From Zavarzinia compransoris (GTDB taxonomy: Bacteria; Pseudomonadota; Alphaproteobacteria; Zavarziniales; Zavarziniaceae): a stretch of 64,000 nt of DNA. The notes beneath the pieces are model-generated. The model was not told the origin of the DNA and ran no database searches. It was given only the letters and a program-made list of their open reading frames with translations. This document shows, piece after piece, positions 1 through 8,894 of the stretch. The position numbers were made by a program, and so were the translations under genes. The stretch lies in NCBI RefSeq assembly GCF_003173055.1, contig NZ_QGLF01000002.1:868322-932321 (forward strand), written 5' to 3'. The first letter of the stretch is position 1. The number at the start of each line of letters is the position of its first letter.

Positions 1-1538
1 GAGAGCAGGGCCTCGGTGCCGTATTCGATCAGGGCGTGCTCGTGGGCGGCGACATTATGCATGCCGATCCCGGCCAGGTAATCGAGGGCGGCGCCAAGGC
101 CGACCGCATCGGCGATATTGCCGGTGCCGGCCTCGAAGCGTTCCGGCGCATCCTGGAACACGGTGCGCTCGAAGGTGACGTCGGCGATCATATTGCCGCC
201 GCCCTGCCAGGGCTGCATCGTCTCCAGCACGCCGGCCCGGCCGTAGACGGCGCCGATGCCGGTCGGGCCGAACACCTTGTGGCCCGAGAAGACGTAGAAA
301 TCGGCATCGAGCACCTGCACGTCGACCGGCATGTGCGAGACCGCCTGGGCGCCGTCGACGATGGTGGCGGCGCCGTAACGCCGGGCGATCGCGACCATTT
401 CCCGGGCCGGCGTCACCGTGCCCAGCGCGTTCGAGACCTGGGTGATCGAGACGATTTTCGTCTTCGGGCCCAGCAGGCGCTGGAAGGCGTCGAGGCGGAT
501 CTGGCCGCTGTCGTCGACGGGGACGACGCGCAGGCGGGCGCCCTTTTCCGTCGCCAGCTGCTGCCAGGGCACGATATTGGCGTGATGTTCGAGATGGGTG
601 ACGACGATCTCGTCCCCCGGCCCGACATGCTGGCGGCCATAGGCTTGGGCCAGCAGGTTCAGCCCCTCGGTCGCGCCGCGGACGAAGATGATGTCCTTGG
701 CGGAGGGCGCGTTCAGGAAGCGCCGCACCTTCTCGCGCGCCGCCTCATAGGCATCGGTGGCGCGGGCGGCGAGCGTATGTGCCGCGCGGTGGATGTTGGA
801 ATTCTCGTAAGCGTAGAAGTGCACCAGGCGGTCGATCACGGCCTGGGGCTTCTGCGTCGTCGCGGCATTGTCCAGCCAGATCAGGGGCTTGCCGTTGACG
901 TTCTGGTGCAGGATGGGAAAGTCCCGGCGCGCCAGGGCGGGATCGAAGGGGCGCGGGCCGTCGGCGGCGGGCGGCACCAGTTCCGGCCGGTGCTGCACCG
1001 CGAGCGGGCCGAGGTCCAGCACCAGGGGCGCCGGCGCGTGGCGCGGCGGCGGCTCGGGTGCGGGGGTAACCGCAGGCGTATCGAGCCGCGGCACGAAGGC
1101 GAGGTGATCGCCGAGGTTCTGCAGGACCCGGGTCAGGTCGGGCGTGGCGAAGGCCGGGCCCTGGCCGAGACCGGGGATGGACGGCTGTGCGGCACCGGCC
1201 AGCGGCGGCAGCACGGCGGCGATGCCGGGGTTGCCGTTCGGCGTCAGGGGCGGCGTCGGCGCCGGCCCCGGGACATGGCCGAGCACGAGATCGGGCGAAT
1301 AGGCGGGGGCCGAGGGCAGGGCGGCACCGGCGCCGGGCAGGCTTGCCGCCGCCGGCGTCCCGCCGGGCAGGGCGGTGAAGAACGCATTGGCCAATTGCTG
1401 GATCAAGCCTTCGTCCGGCACGGCGCTCGCGGCCGTATCCGCACCGGGGATGAGCCCGGCGCCAGGGGCGCCGGGAGGCGCACCGGGAATGATCCCGGCG
1501 CCGGGGGGGACAAGGCTGCTCGGATCAGGCGTAGTCAT
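1..1538 (-). CDS. Encapsulin cargo cysteine desulfurase (partial, C-terminus off left edge)
   Basis: PLP-dependent cysteine desulfurase of the SufS/CsdA group, which takes sulfur from cysteine as an enzyme persulfide and leaves alanine. The first 512 residues are visible. Residues 1 to about 200 are an Ala/Pro/Gly-rich, probably disordered extension with PGAG-IIPG style repeats and one hydrophobic segment, GLIQQLANAFFTALPGG. The catalytic domain starts near RRDFPILHQNVNGKPLIWLD; the Schiff-base lysine is K421 in FSGHKVFGPTGIG. The active-site cysteine loop would lie about 45 residues beyond the window edge. The ATG overlaps the encapsulin stop by 14 bp, so the two genes are probably translationally coupled. 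Such an N-terminal extension is the known hallmark of family 2A encapsulin cargo. Being cargo here is inference from context and architecture. Confidence 0.93.
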   Translation of the reverse strand, partial: MTTPDPSSLVPPGAGIIPGAPPGAPGAGLIPGADTAASAVPDEGLIQQLANAFFTALPGGTPAAASLPGAGAALPSAPAYSPDLVLGHVPGPAPTPPLTPNGNPGIAAVLPPLAGAAQPSIPGLGQGPAFATPDLTRVLQNLGDHLAFVPRLDTPAVTPAPEPPPRHAPAPLVLDLGPLAVQHRPELVPPAADGPRPFDPALARRDFPILHQNVNGKPLIWLDNAATTQKPQAVIDRLVHFYAYENSNIHRAAHTLAARATDAYEAAREKVRRFLNAPSAKDIIFVRGATEGLNLLAQAYGRQHVGPGDEIVVTHLEHHANIVPWQQLATEKGARLRVVPVDDSGQIRLDAFQRLLGPKTKIVSITQVSNALGTVTPAREMVAIARRYGAATIVDGAQAVSHMPVDVQVLDADFYVFSGHKVFGPTGIGAVYGRAGVLETMQPWQGGGNMIADVTFERTVFQDAPERFEAGTGNIADAVGLGAALDYLAGIGMHNVAAHEHALIEYGTEALL

Positions 1539-2466
1539 AATATTGGTCGACCTCGACGTGATCGAGAACGGCGAGCGCATCTTCGGTCAGGACCGCCAGC
1601 GAGCAGTAGAGCGAGATCAGATAGGAGGCGATGGCCTTCCTGTTGATGCCCATGAAGCGCACCGACAGGCTGGGCGCGACCTCGCCCGGCACGCCGGGCT
1701 GGAACAGGCCGACCACGCCCTGCTTCTTCTCGCCGGTGCGGATCAGCAGGATCTTGGAGGTCCCGGTCGCCTCGTCGATCGCCACCTTGTCGGAGGGGAT
1801 CAGGGGCACGCCGCGCCAGGTGATGAAGGGGGTGCCAAACAGGGTGACGGTCGGCGGCGGCACGCCGCGGCGGGTGCATTCGCGGCCGAAGGCGGCGATG
1901 GCGCGCGGATGGGCGAGGAAGAAGCTCGGCTCCTTCCAGACCTTGGCCAGCAGGTCGTCGAGATCGTCCGGCGTCGGGCGGCCCTTGCGGGTGGTGATCC
2001 GCTGGCCGGGCGCGACATTGGCCAGCAGCCCGTATTCCGGGTTGTTGATCAATTCGCCTTCCTGGCGTTCCTTCACCTTTTCGATCAGCAGGCGAAGCTG
2101 TTCCTGGATCTGGTCGAAGGGTCGGCTGTAGAGGTCCGAGACGCGGGTCTGGACGTCCAGCACGGTGGTGACCGCGTTCAGGAAATATTCGCGCGGCCGG
2201 TCGTCGTAGTCGACGAAGGTTTCCGGCAGGTCCGGATCGCGGTCCTTGGGCGGGCTGCACTGGACGTCGGCGGTCGGGCCGTCCTCATGGTCGTCCTTCA
2301 CCCGGTTCAGGCGGAAGATGCCGGCCTCGACCGGCGTCCATTGCAGCAGCGGCACCAGCCAGCGCGGGGTGATCCCGCCCCAATAGGCCCTGGTCTTCGT
2401 GGCATTGGCCAGTTGGCGCGCCGCGCCTTCCGCCAAAGTGCGGCGAATTTCTGTGTCTTCCGCCAT
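1525..2466 (-). CDS. Family 2A encapsulin shell protein (SrpI-like)
   Basis: HK97-fold shell protein of 313 residues that should self-assemble into an icosahedral nanocompartment in the cytoplasm. Recognised from family-typical stretches: an N-terminal arm (RRTLAEGAARQLANATKT), RYWGGITPRW-like and RVSDLYSRPFDQIQEQLRLL segments, and the C-terminal part with YLISLYCSLAVLTEDALAVL. There is no inserted cyclic-nucleotide-binding domain, which separates family 2A from the longer 2B shells. The cysteine desulfurase gene starts inside its last codons. The start ATG has a GGAGA about 10 nt upstream. A 163-bp gap separates it from cobA; no obvious terminator is seen there, so read-through from the nitrate operon is possible. 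Family 2A shells elsewhere are linked to sulfur metabolism. Confidence 0.93.
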   Translation of the reverse strand: MAEDTEIRRTLAEGAARQLANATKTRAYWGGITPRWLVPLLQWTPVEAGIFRLNRVKDDHEDGPTADVQCSPPKDRDPDLPETFVDYDDRPREYFLNAVTTVLDVQTRVSDLYSRPFDQIQEQLRLLIEKVKERQEGELINNPEYGLLANVAPGQRITTRKGRPTPDDLDDLLAKVWKEPSFFLAHPRAIAAFGRECTRRGVPPPTVTLFGTPFITWRGVPLIPSDKVAIDEATGTSKILLIRTGEKKQGVVGLFQPGVPGEVAPSLSVRFMGINRKAIASYLISLYCSLAVLTEDALAVLDHVEVDQYYDYA

Positions 2467-2629
2467 TTAAACGGCATCTCCGGTGGTTGTTCGGATGAGA
2501 ACGATCAAGTCTTCATCCGCCCGACTCCGGGGCGATGGCAATGTCTAACTCGATCGCCGGTGCCGCCGATCTGCGCTTTCCTCCACTATATTGGCGGTTG
2601 TGCGCTGTTGATTACCGGCATCCGGGCTT

Positions 2630-3493
2630 TTATCCGGAATAACGGATGTTTTGATTGAAATATTGGACGATCGGCGCCGCGTCCTCCGCCTTGCCCGCCG
2701 CTTGCAGGGCCGTGCCGATGGCGATCAGCAGCGGTTCCTCCAGCCCGAGGAGGCCGACGCCCGCCGGCAATTGCGCCAGGGGGCCGCGCCAGTGCCGCTC
2801 CGCCGCCCGGCCGAGGGCGCGGACTGCAACCGCCGGCGTTGCGGGGTCGAGGCCGCCGCCGACCAGCCGGGCGGCGAGGTCCGGCGCCGTGCGCCCGCCC
2901 ATATAGATCACCAGCGTGGTCGCGGGATCGGCCAGGTTCCGCCAGTCCAGATCGTCGGGCAGGGTGCCGTGGCGCGAATGGCCGGTGATGAAGCGCACGG
3001 AACGGGCATGGTCCCGGTGGGTCAGCGACAGGCCGAGGCTGGCCGCCATGGCCAGGGCGGCGGTGATGCCGGGCACGACCTCGACCGCGATACCCTCGCG
3101 GCGCAGGCGTTCGATCTCTTCGCCGGCGCGGCCGAAAATCATGGGATCGCCGGACTTCAGGCGGACCACATGCTTGCCGGCGCGGGCGAACTGGACCATC
3201 AGGTCCTCGATATCGCCCTGCTTGCAGGAGGCGCGGCCGCCCCGCTTGCCGACCGCAAGGCAGCGCGCCTTGCGGTGCACGAAATCGAGGATGCCGTCGC
3301 CGATCAGGTCGTCGAACAGCACGACGTCGGCCGTGCCAAGGGCGCGCACGGCCTTCAGGGTCAGAAGCTCGGGATCGCCCGGCCCGGCGCCCACCAGGGT
3401 AACCCGGCCCGGCCCTTGCGGGCGCTTCGGGCGCGGGCCCTGGCCGCCGGTCAGGAGCTTTACTTCAACCGGCTTCCGCGGCTCTGCTGGCAT
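2630..3493 (-). CDS. cobA: Uroporphyrinogen-III C-methyltransferase (SUMT)
   Basis: Methylates uroporphyrinogen III at C2 and C7 with SAM to give precorrin-2, the precursor of siroheme and cobalamin. The 287-residue protein has the glycine-rich SAM motif VTLVGAGPGDPELLTLKAVR, the DVVLFDDLI segment, the RLKSGDPMIFGRAGEE motif and the GITAALA motif. It carries only the methyltransferase domain, with no CysG-like dehydrogenase/chelatase. It is the last gene of the nitrate assimilation operon and overlaps nasA by 29 bp. Its likely job here is to supply siroheme for NirB. A downstream start is possible because the first 30 residues are Pro/Lys/Arg-rich and not conserved. Confidence 0.95.
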   Translation of the reverse strand: MPAEPRKPVEVKLLTGGQGPRPKRPQGPGRVTLVGAGPGDPELLTLKAVRALGTADVVLFDDLIGDGILDFVHRKARCLAVGKRGGRASCKQGDIEDLMVQFARAGKHVVRLKSGDPMIFGRAGEEIERLRREGIAVEVVPGITAALAMAASLGLSLTHRDHARSVRFITGHSRHGTLPDDLDWRNLADPATTLVIYMGGRTAPDLAARLVGGGLDPATPAVAVRALGRAAERHWRGPLAQLPAGVGLLGLEEPLLIAIGTALQAAGKAEDAAPIVQYFNQNIRYSG

Positions 3494-6113
3494 CGATCAA
3501 TCTCCCGATTTCCATGCGGCACGAGCCGCAATTGGTGCCCGCCTTCAGGCAGGCGCCCACCGCCTCGACGGTGCAGGCGCCGCCCCGGACCGCCGCGGCG
3601 ATCTGGTTGACCCCGACCGAGAAGCAGGAACAGACGATGGCGCCCGGATCGGCCCCGCCCGCGCCGGCACGGCCGGCCAGCAGGCGCAGCCGCTCCGCCC
3701 CGTCCAGGGCCTGGCCGAGCTGGCCGATCAGCCAGCCCCGCGCCGTCTCCACCGGCTCGGCGGCCAGGAACAGGGCGGCGTCGAGGATGCCGTCGGCGAA
3801 GACGGCGAAGCGATGAATGCCGCGCGTTACATCGCGATAGGCGAGAACTTCCGCCCCGGCGGCGGGTGCGAGGACGGCGGCCAGCAGGGCCGCGGCATCG
3901 GCCGGCGCCTGCAAGGCCGCCAATTCCAGGCGGAAGCCGCCCGCCGCCGGGGCCAGCGCCCAATAGTCCAGGCCCTCGACCGCCGGCCGGCGCCGGCTGA
4001 CCGCGAAACCATAGAGGCCGGCGGCGAAACGGGTAAGGGAAACCGGCGTGAACTTCGATTCCGGCTGGCCCGAGACCGGATCGACATGGGGCGCGACCAG
4101 GGCATCGATGCGCGACTGCGAGGCTTGCTGCCCGGTCCAATGGATCGGAGCGAAGACCGAGCCCGGGCGCTGGCGCGCCGTCACCAGCACCCGCAGCAAG
4201 GCGCGGCCCCGGTCGCTTTCGACCAGGGCCAGATCGGCGGCGGCCAGGCCCAGGTGGCGGGCATCCAGCGGGTTGATTTCGACGAAGGGTTCGGCGTAAT
4301 GGCTGGTCAGGCGCGCGGTCTTGCCGGTCCGCGTCATGGTATGCCATTGGTCACGCACCCGGCCGGTATTGAGGATCAGGGGGCGGGCGCCGCCGGTCCG
4401 GCCGGCGGGGGCGCGATAGGGGGTGGCGACGAAGCGCGCCTTGCGGTCGGGCGTATAGAAGCGGCCGTCGGCGAAGAAGCGGGCGCGCGGGGCCTCGCCC
4501 GCCGGCTGCGGCCAGTGGAAGGGGGCGAGGGCGTCATAACCCGCCCGGTCGATCGCGGCATGGGCGCCGATGTCGAAATCGCGCGTGCCGTGATTGCCAT
4601 GGGCGGAAAGGGCGGCATGTTCGCGGAAGACGCCGGCGGCATCCGGCCAGTCGAAGCCCGGAAAGCCCATGCGCGTCGCCACCTCGGCCAATTGGCGCCA
4701 GTCGTGCCGGGTCTCGCCCGGCGGGGGCAGGAAGGGGCGCTGGCGCGAGATGCGCCGTTCCGAATTGGTCACGGTGCCGTCCTTCTCGCCCCAGGCGGTC
4801 GAGGGCAGCAGGACATGGGCGTAACGGCTGGTGTCCGTCGCCTGCACGACGTCGGACACGACGACGAAGGGGCAGCGGGCCAGCGCCGCGGTCACCCGGT
4901 CGGCATCCGGCAGGCTGGCGGCCGGGTTGGTCGCCATGATCCAGAGCGCTTTCACCCGGCCGTCGTGAACCGCCTCGAACAGGTCGACGGCCTTCAGGCC
5001 GGGCTGCGTCGGCATTTGCGGCGATTGCCAGAAATCCTGCACCAGGGCGCGGTGGGCGGGATCGCCGATCTCGAGATGGGCGGCAAGCTGGTTGGCCAGG
5101 CCGCCGACCTCGCGCCCGCCCATGGCGTTCGGCTGGCCCGTGACCGAGAAGGGCCCCATGCCGGGCCGGCCGATGCGGCCGGTCAGCAGATGGGCGTTGA
5201 TGATGGCATTGACCTTGTCGGTCCCGGCGCTCGACTGGTTCACGCCCTGGGAATAGACCGTGACCACCCGTTCGGTTTCGGCGAACAGGCGGTAGAACTG
5301 CTCGATCTCCCCCCGGCCGAGGCCGGTGACGCGGGCGACCGCGCCGATATCGAAGGCGGCCGCCGCGGCCAGCGCGGCGTCGAGACCGCTGGTGTGGCGG
5401 GCGATGAAAGCCGCATCGCCCCGGCCCGCCGCGGCCAGGCGGCGCAGGAGGCCGGCGAACAGGGCGACGTCGCTGCCCGGTGCGAGGCCGAGGTGCAGGT
5501 CGGCCAGTTCGCTGGTCGCGGTGCGGCGGGGGTCGATGGTAACGACCCGCATCCCGGGCCGCGCCGCCTTGGCCGCGGCCAGGCGCTGGAACAGCACCGG
5601 GTGGCACCAGGCGAGGTTCGAGCCGGTCAGCACCACGAGATCGGTCTGTTCCAGGTCTTCATAGGTGCCGGGCACCGTATCCGTGCCGAAGGCGCGCTTG
5701 TGCCCGGCGACGGAGGAGGACATGCACAGCCGGCTGTTGGTATCGATGTTGGCGGCGCCGATAAAGCCCTTCATCAGCTTGTTGGCGACGTAATAATCCT
5801 CGGTCAGGATCTGGCCCGAGACGTAGAAGGCGACCGCTTCCGGCCCATGGTCGCGGATGGTGTCGGCGAAGGTGCGGGCGACCTCGGCCAGGGCACGATC
5901 CCAGGTCGCCCGCACGCCCCGGACGACCGGGTGCAGCAGCCGGTCGTCGAGGGACAGGGTCTCGCCCAGGGCGGAACCCTTGGAACAGAGCCGGCCGAAA
6001 TTGGCCGGATGATCCGGATCGCCGGCGATCGCGGCACCGCCCGCACCATCCGCCCGGGCGAGCACGCCGCAGCCGACGCCGCAATAGGGGCAGGTGGTGC
6101 GGACCGCGGTCAT
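3465..6113 (-). CDS. nasA: Assimilatory nitrate reductase catalytic subunit with C-terminal BFD-like domain
   Basis: Molybdopterin oxidoreductase of 882 residues that reduces nitrate to nitrite in the cytoplasm. The N-terminal [4Fe-4S] motif is C8-x2-C11-x3-C15-x27-C43 (TTCPYCGVGCGV). Molybdopterin-binding segments follow (NIDTNSRLCMSSSVAGHKRA, GRIGRPGMGPFSVTGQPNAM, HVLLPSTAWGEKDGTVTNSE). The last 60 residues form a BFD-like [2Fe-2S] domain (CSCFSVGVNQI and TNCGSCRMEI), an extra electron-entry site seen in NasA/NasC types. The start chosen is the ATG sharing one base with the nirD stop (TAATG); the upstream reading frame is an Arg/Pro-rich shadow of nirD. No separate electron-transfer subunit is encoded nearby. 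Confidence 0.96.
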   Translation of the reverse strand: MTAVRTTCPYCGVGCGVLARADGAGGAAIAGDPDHPANFGRLCSKGSALGETLSLDDRLLHPVVRGVRATWDRALAEVARTFADTIRDHGPEAVAFYVSGQILTEDYYVANKLMKGFIGAANIDTNSRLCMSSSVAGHKRAFGTDTVPGTYEDLEQTDLVVLTGSNLAWCHPVLFQRLAAAKAARPGMRVVTIDPRRTATSELADLHLGLAPGSDVALFAGLLRRLAAAGRGDAAFIARHTSGLDAALAAAAAFDIGAVARVTGLGRGEIEQFYRLFAETERVVTVYSQGVNQSSAGTDKVNAIINAHLLTGRIGRPGMGPFSVTGQPNAMGGREVGGLANQLAAHLEIGDPAHRALVQDFWQSPQMPTQPGLKAVDLFEAVHDGRVKALWIMATNPAASLPDADRVTAALARCPFVVVSDVVQATDTSRYAHVLLPSTAWGEKDGTVTNSERRISRQRPFLPPPGETRHDWRQLAEVATRMGFPGFDWPDAAGVFREHAALSAHGNHGTRDFDIGAHAAIDRAGYDALAPFHWPQPAGEAPRARFFADGRFYTPDRKARFVATPYRAPAGRTGGARPLILNTGRVRDQWHTMTRTGKTARLTSHYAEPFVEINPLDARHLGLAAADLALVESDRGRALLRVLVTARQRPGSVFAPIHWTGQQASQSRIDALVAPHVDPVSGQPESKFTPVSLTRFAAGLYGFAVSRRRPAVEGLDYWALAPAAGGFRLELAALQAPADAAALLAAVLAPAAGAEVLAYRDVTRGIHRFAVFADGILDAALFLAAEPVETARGWLIGQLGQALDGAERLRLLAGRAGAGGADPGAIVCSCFSVGVNQIAAAVRGGACTVEAVGACLKAGTNCGSCRMEIGRLIDASRAAEAG

Positions 6114-6445
6114 TACGGCAGCGCCGGGTAACGCAGCTGGATACGGCCGTTCTCCAGCCGCACCGGGATCGCGTGGGCGCAGCCCTCGTCCGGGCCGCGG
6201 GCGCGGCCGCTGTCGAGGTCGATCACCCAATTGTGCAGGGGGCAGGTGACGCCGTGATCATGGACGATGCCCTGGCTCAAGGGCCCGCCCTTGTGCGGGC
6301 ATTGGTCGCGCAGCGCGAAGATGCGGTCGTCCGCCGTGCGGAAGACGGCGATGTCGCCGCCCGCCGCCCGCACCACCCGCGCGCCGCGCGGCGGAATGTC
6401 GTCCAGGCTGCCGATGTCCAGCCAATGGTCGGTGAAGGCGTTCAT
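6113..6445 (-). CDS. nirD: Nitrite reductase (NADH) small subunit, Rieske-like
   Basis: Small subunit of the cytoplasmic NADH-dependent nitrite reductase, 110 residues. It keeps a Rieske-type ligand set, C49-x-H51 in QCPHKGGPLS and C68-x2-H71 in CPLHNW, so it probably binds a [2Fe-2S] cluster, unlike enterobacterial NirD, which lost the ligands. It overlaps nirB by 4 bp (ATGA) and nasA by one base, in the order nirB-nirD-nasA. Confidence 0.95.
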   Translation of the reverse strand: MNAFTDHWLDIGSLDDIPPRGARVVRAAGGDIAVFRTADDRIFALRDQCPHKGGPLSQGIVHDHGVTCPLHNWVIDLDSGRARGPDEGCAHAIPVRLENGRIQLRYPALP

Positions 6446-8892
6446 TCGGCGGCCTCGCGCGGCTGGAAATGGGCCATGGGGCGGAATTCATGGGCATCGA
6501 GCCCGGCCACCCGTTCCGCCCAGGGGTCGACCTGGGCGAAGCGCTGGGCATGGCGGAAGCGGGCGGCGAAGGCGGCGCGCTTCTCCCGGTCGTCGATCAC
6601 CTGGGCGCGGATCGTGTCGGTGCCGACGCGCTTCGCCCATTTGTAGATCCGCTCCAGGTAACGCGCCTGTTCGCGGTAGACCTGGGTCAGGGCGAGGATG
6701 ATCTCCATCGCCTCGTCCTCGGTATCGGCATGGCCGAGCACTTCGGTGCCCTTGATGTCCAGGCCGGCGGCGCCGGCGAAATGGATGTCGTAACCGGAAT
6801 CGATGCAGATCACGCCGATATCCTTGCAGGTCGCCTCGGCGCAATTGCGCGGGCAGCCGGAAACGCCGAGCTTCACTTTGGCCGGCGTCCAGGCGCCCCA
6901 CATGGTCTTTTCGAGCTTGATGCCGAGGCCGGTCGAATCCTGGGTGCCGAAGCGGCACCATTCCGAACCGACGCAGGTCTTCACCGTGCGCAGCGCCTTG
7001 CCGTAGGCGTGGCCGGAAACCATGCCGGCGGCATTGAGATCGGCCCAGACCGCCGGCAGGTCGTCCTTGCGGACGCCGAGCAGGTCGATGCGCTGGCCGC
7101 CGGTGACCTTGACCGTGGGAATGGCGAATTTGTCGACGACATCGGCGAGGGCGCGCAATTCGGCGGCGGAGGTGACGCCGCCCCACATGCGCGGTACCAC
7201 GGAATAGGTGCCGTCCTTCTGGATATTGGCGTGCACGCGCTCGTTGATGAAACGCGACTGGTTGTCGTCCGCGTATTCGCCCGGCCAGGCGCAGAGCAGG
7301 TAGTAGTTCAGCGCCGGCCGGCATTTGGCGCAGCCGCAGGACGTCTTCCATTCCAGTTCCTGCATGACCGCCGGCACCGACTTCAAGCCCTTGGCCAGGA
7401 TCAGGCGGCGGACGTCGTCATGGCCGAGCTCGGTGCAGGAACAGACCGGCTGCACCGTCTTCCGGGCGAAACCGTCGCCCAGCGTCAATTGCATCAATTG
7501 TTCGACCAGGCCGGTGCACGAACCGCAGGAGGCGGAAGCCTTGGTATGGGCCCGGACCTCGTCGAGGCTGGTCAGGCCTTTGTCGACGATGGCGCCGGTG
7601 ATCTTGCCCTTGCAGACGCCGTTGCAGCCGCAGATCTCCGCCTCATCCGGCAAGGCTGCAACGGCCGCCATAGGGTCCAGCGCGGCCCCCCCGGCGAAGG
7701 AACGGCCGAAGATCAGGGTGTCGCGCATCTCGGCGATCGGGGTGGCGTTGCGCAGCAGGTCGAAGAACCAGCCGCCGTCCGCCGTCTCGCCATACATGAC
7801 GGCGCCGATCAGGCGGTCGTCCTTGATGACGAGGCGCTTGTAGATGCCGCGGGCGGCATCGCGCAGCACGATATCCTCGCGGCCCTCGCCCTCGGCGAAA
7901 TCGCCGGCGGAAAAGAGGTCGACCCCGGTTACCTTCAGCTTGGTCGAGGTGACGGAACCTTCGTAAGCGGCGGAAGCATCGCCCGCCAGTTGAGCGGCCA
8001 ATACGCGGGCCATGTCGAACAGGGGCGCGACGAGGCCGTAGCATTGCCCCCGGTGTTCCACGCATTCGCCGACGGCGAAGACCGCGGGATCGTCGGTGCG
8101 CAGGTGATCGTCGACCATGAGGCCGCGGTTGACCGCAAGGCCGGCGGCCTTGGCCAGCGCCGCGTTCGGCCGGATGCCCACCGCCATGACGACGATGCGG
8201 GCGGGAATTTCCGTGCCGTCGTCGAGGCGGACGCCGGTGACCCGGTCCTCGCCCAGGATCGAATGGGTATTGGCGCGGCAGATCACGCGGATGCCCCGCG
8301 CCTCCATCGCCTGCTGCAACAGATAGCCGGCGGCGACGTCGAGCTGGCGTTCCATCAGGGTCGGCATCAGGTGCAGCACGGTGACGTCCATGCCGCGCAT
8401 CTTCAGGCCGGCGGCGGCTTCGAGGCCGAGCAGGCCGCCGCCGATGACGACGGCGCTGCCGCCCTGTTCCGCCGCGGCCAGCATGGCGTCGACATCGTCG
8501 AGATCGCGATAGGCGACGACGCCGGGCAGCCGGTGGCCGGGCACCGGCACGATGAAGGGCGACGAGCCGGTGGCGATCACCAGCGCATCGTAAGGCGTGA
8601 CGTTTCCATCCCTTGCCGTCACGGTCTTTGCCGCGCGGTCGACGGCGGTGATTTCCCCGCCCTTGACCAGGGTGATGCCCCGGGTTTCATACCATTGGTC
8701 GTCATGGGTGACGATCTGCTCGAAGGTCTTCTCCCCCGACAGCACGGGGGACAGCAGGATGCGGTTGTAATTCACCCTGGGCTCGGCGCCGAAGACCGTG
8801 ATTTCATGGGCGCCGGGCGCCAGTTCGGTCAGATGTTCCAGCATCCGCCCGGCGGCCATGCCGTTGCCGATGACGACGAGGCGTCTGGTCAT
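6442..8892 (-). CDS. nirB: Nitrite reductase (NADH) large subunit
   Basis: Reduces nitrite to ammonium using NADH, FAD, Fe-S clusters and siroheme. Domains in order: FAD/NAD(P)H oxidoreductase (LVVIGNGMAAGRMLEHL at the N-terminus, second nucleotide fold AVVIGGGLLGLEAAAGL); BFD-like [2Fe-2S] cysteines near residues 417-450 (EICGCNGVCKG, SCGSCTG); a second Cys set near 484-520 (CSCTELG, SCGCAKC); then a sulfite/nitrite reductase half with siroheme-[4Fe-4S] cysteines near 636-680 (CVGSEWCRFGTQDSTG, SGCPRNCAEATCKD). I prefer the ATG at 8892; a GTG six bases upstream overlaps the nrtD stop but is only 4 nt from the GGAGG. Total 816 residues. Confidence 0.96.
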   Translation of the reverse strand: MTRRLVVIGNGMAAGRMLEHLTELAPGAHEITVFGAEPRVNYNRILLSPVLSGEKTFEQIVTHDDQWYETRGITLVKGGEITAVDRAAKTVTARDGNVTPYDALVIATGSSPFIVPVPGHRLPGVVAYRDLDDVDAMLAAAEQGGSAVVIGGGLLGLEAAAGLKMRGMDVTVLHLMPTLMERQLDVAAGYLLQQAMEARGIRVICRANTHSILGEDRVTGVRLDDGTEIPARIVVMAVGIRPNAALAKAAGLAVNRGLMVDDHLRTDDPAVFAVGECVEHRGQCYGLVAPLFDMARVLAAQLAGDASAAYEGSVTSTKLKVTGVDLFSAGDFAEGEGREDIVLRDAARGIYKRLVIKDDRLIGAVMYGETADGGWFFDLLRNATPIAEMRDTLIFGRSFAGGAALDPMAAVAALPDEAEICGCNGVCKGKITGAIVDKGLTSLDEVRAHTKASASCGSCTGLVEQLMQLTLGDGFARKTVQPVCSCTELGHDDVRRLILAKGLKSVPAVMQELEWKTSCGCAKCRPALNYYLLCAWPGEYADDNQSRFINERVHANIQKDGTYSVVPRMWGGVTSAAELRALADVVDKFAIPTVKVTGGQRIDLLGVRKDDLPAVWADLNAAGMVSGHAYGKALRTVKTCVGSEWCRFGTQDSTGLGIKLEKTMWGAWTPAKVKLGVSGCPRNCAEATCKDIGVICIDSGYDIHFAGAAGLDIKGTEVLGHADTEDEAMEIILALTQVYREQARYLERIYKWAKRVGTDTIRAQVIDDREKRAAFAARFRHAQRFAQVDPWAERVAGLDAHEFRPMAHFQPREAAE

Positions 8893-8894
8893 GA

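Noticed and set aside
36-1646. A 536-codon open frame on the plus strand
   Set aside because: It is the antisense of the cysteine desulfurase; Arg/Gly/Asp-rich with no family features, caused by high GC content.
2916-6131. A 1071-codon plus-strand open frame opposite nasA
   Set aside because: Low-complexity Arg/Gly/Ala sequence with no domains; nasA on the other strand has all its cofactor motifs.
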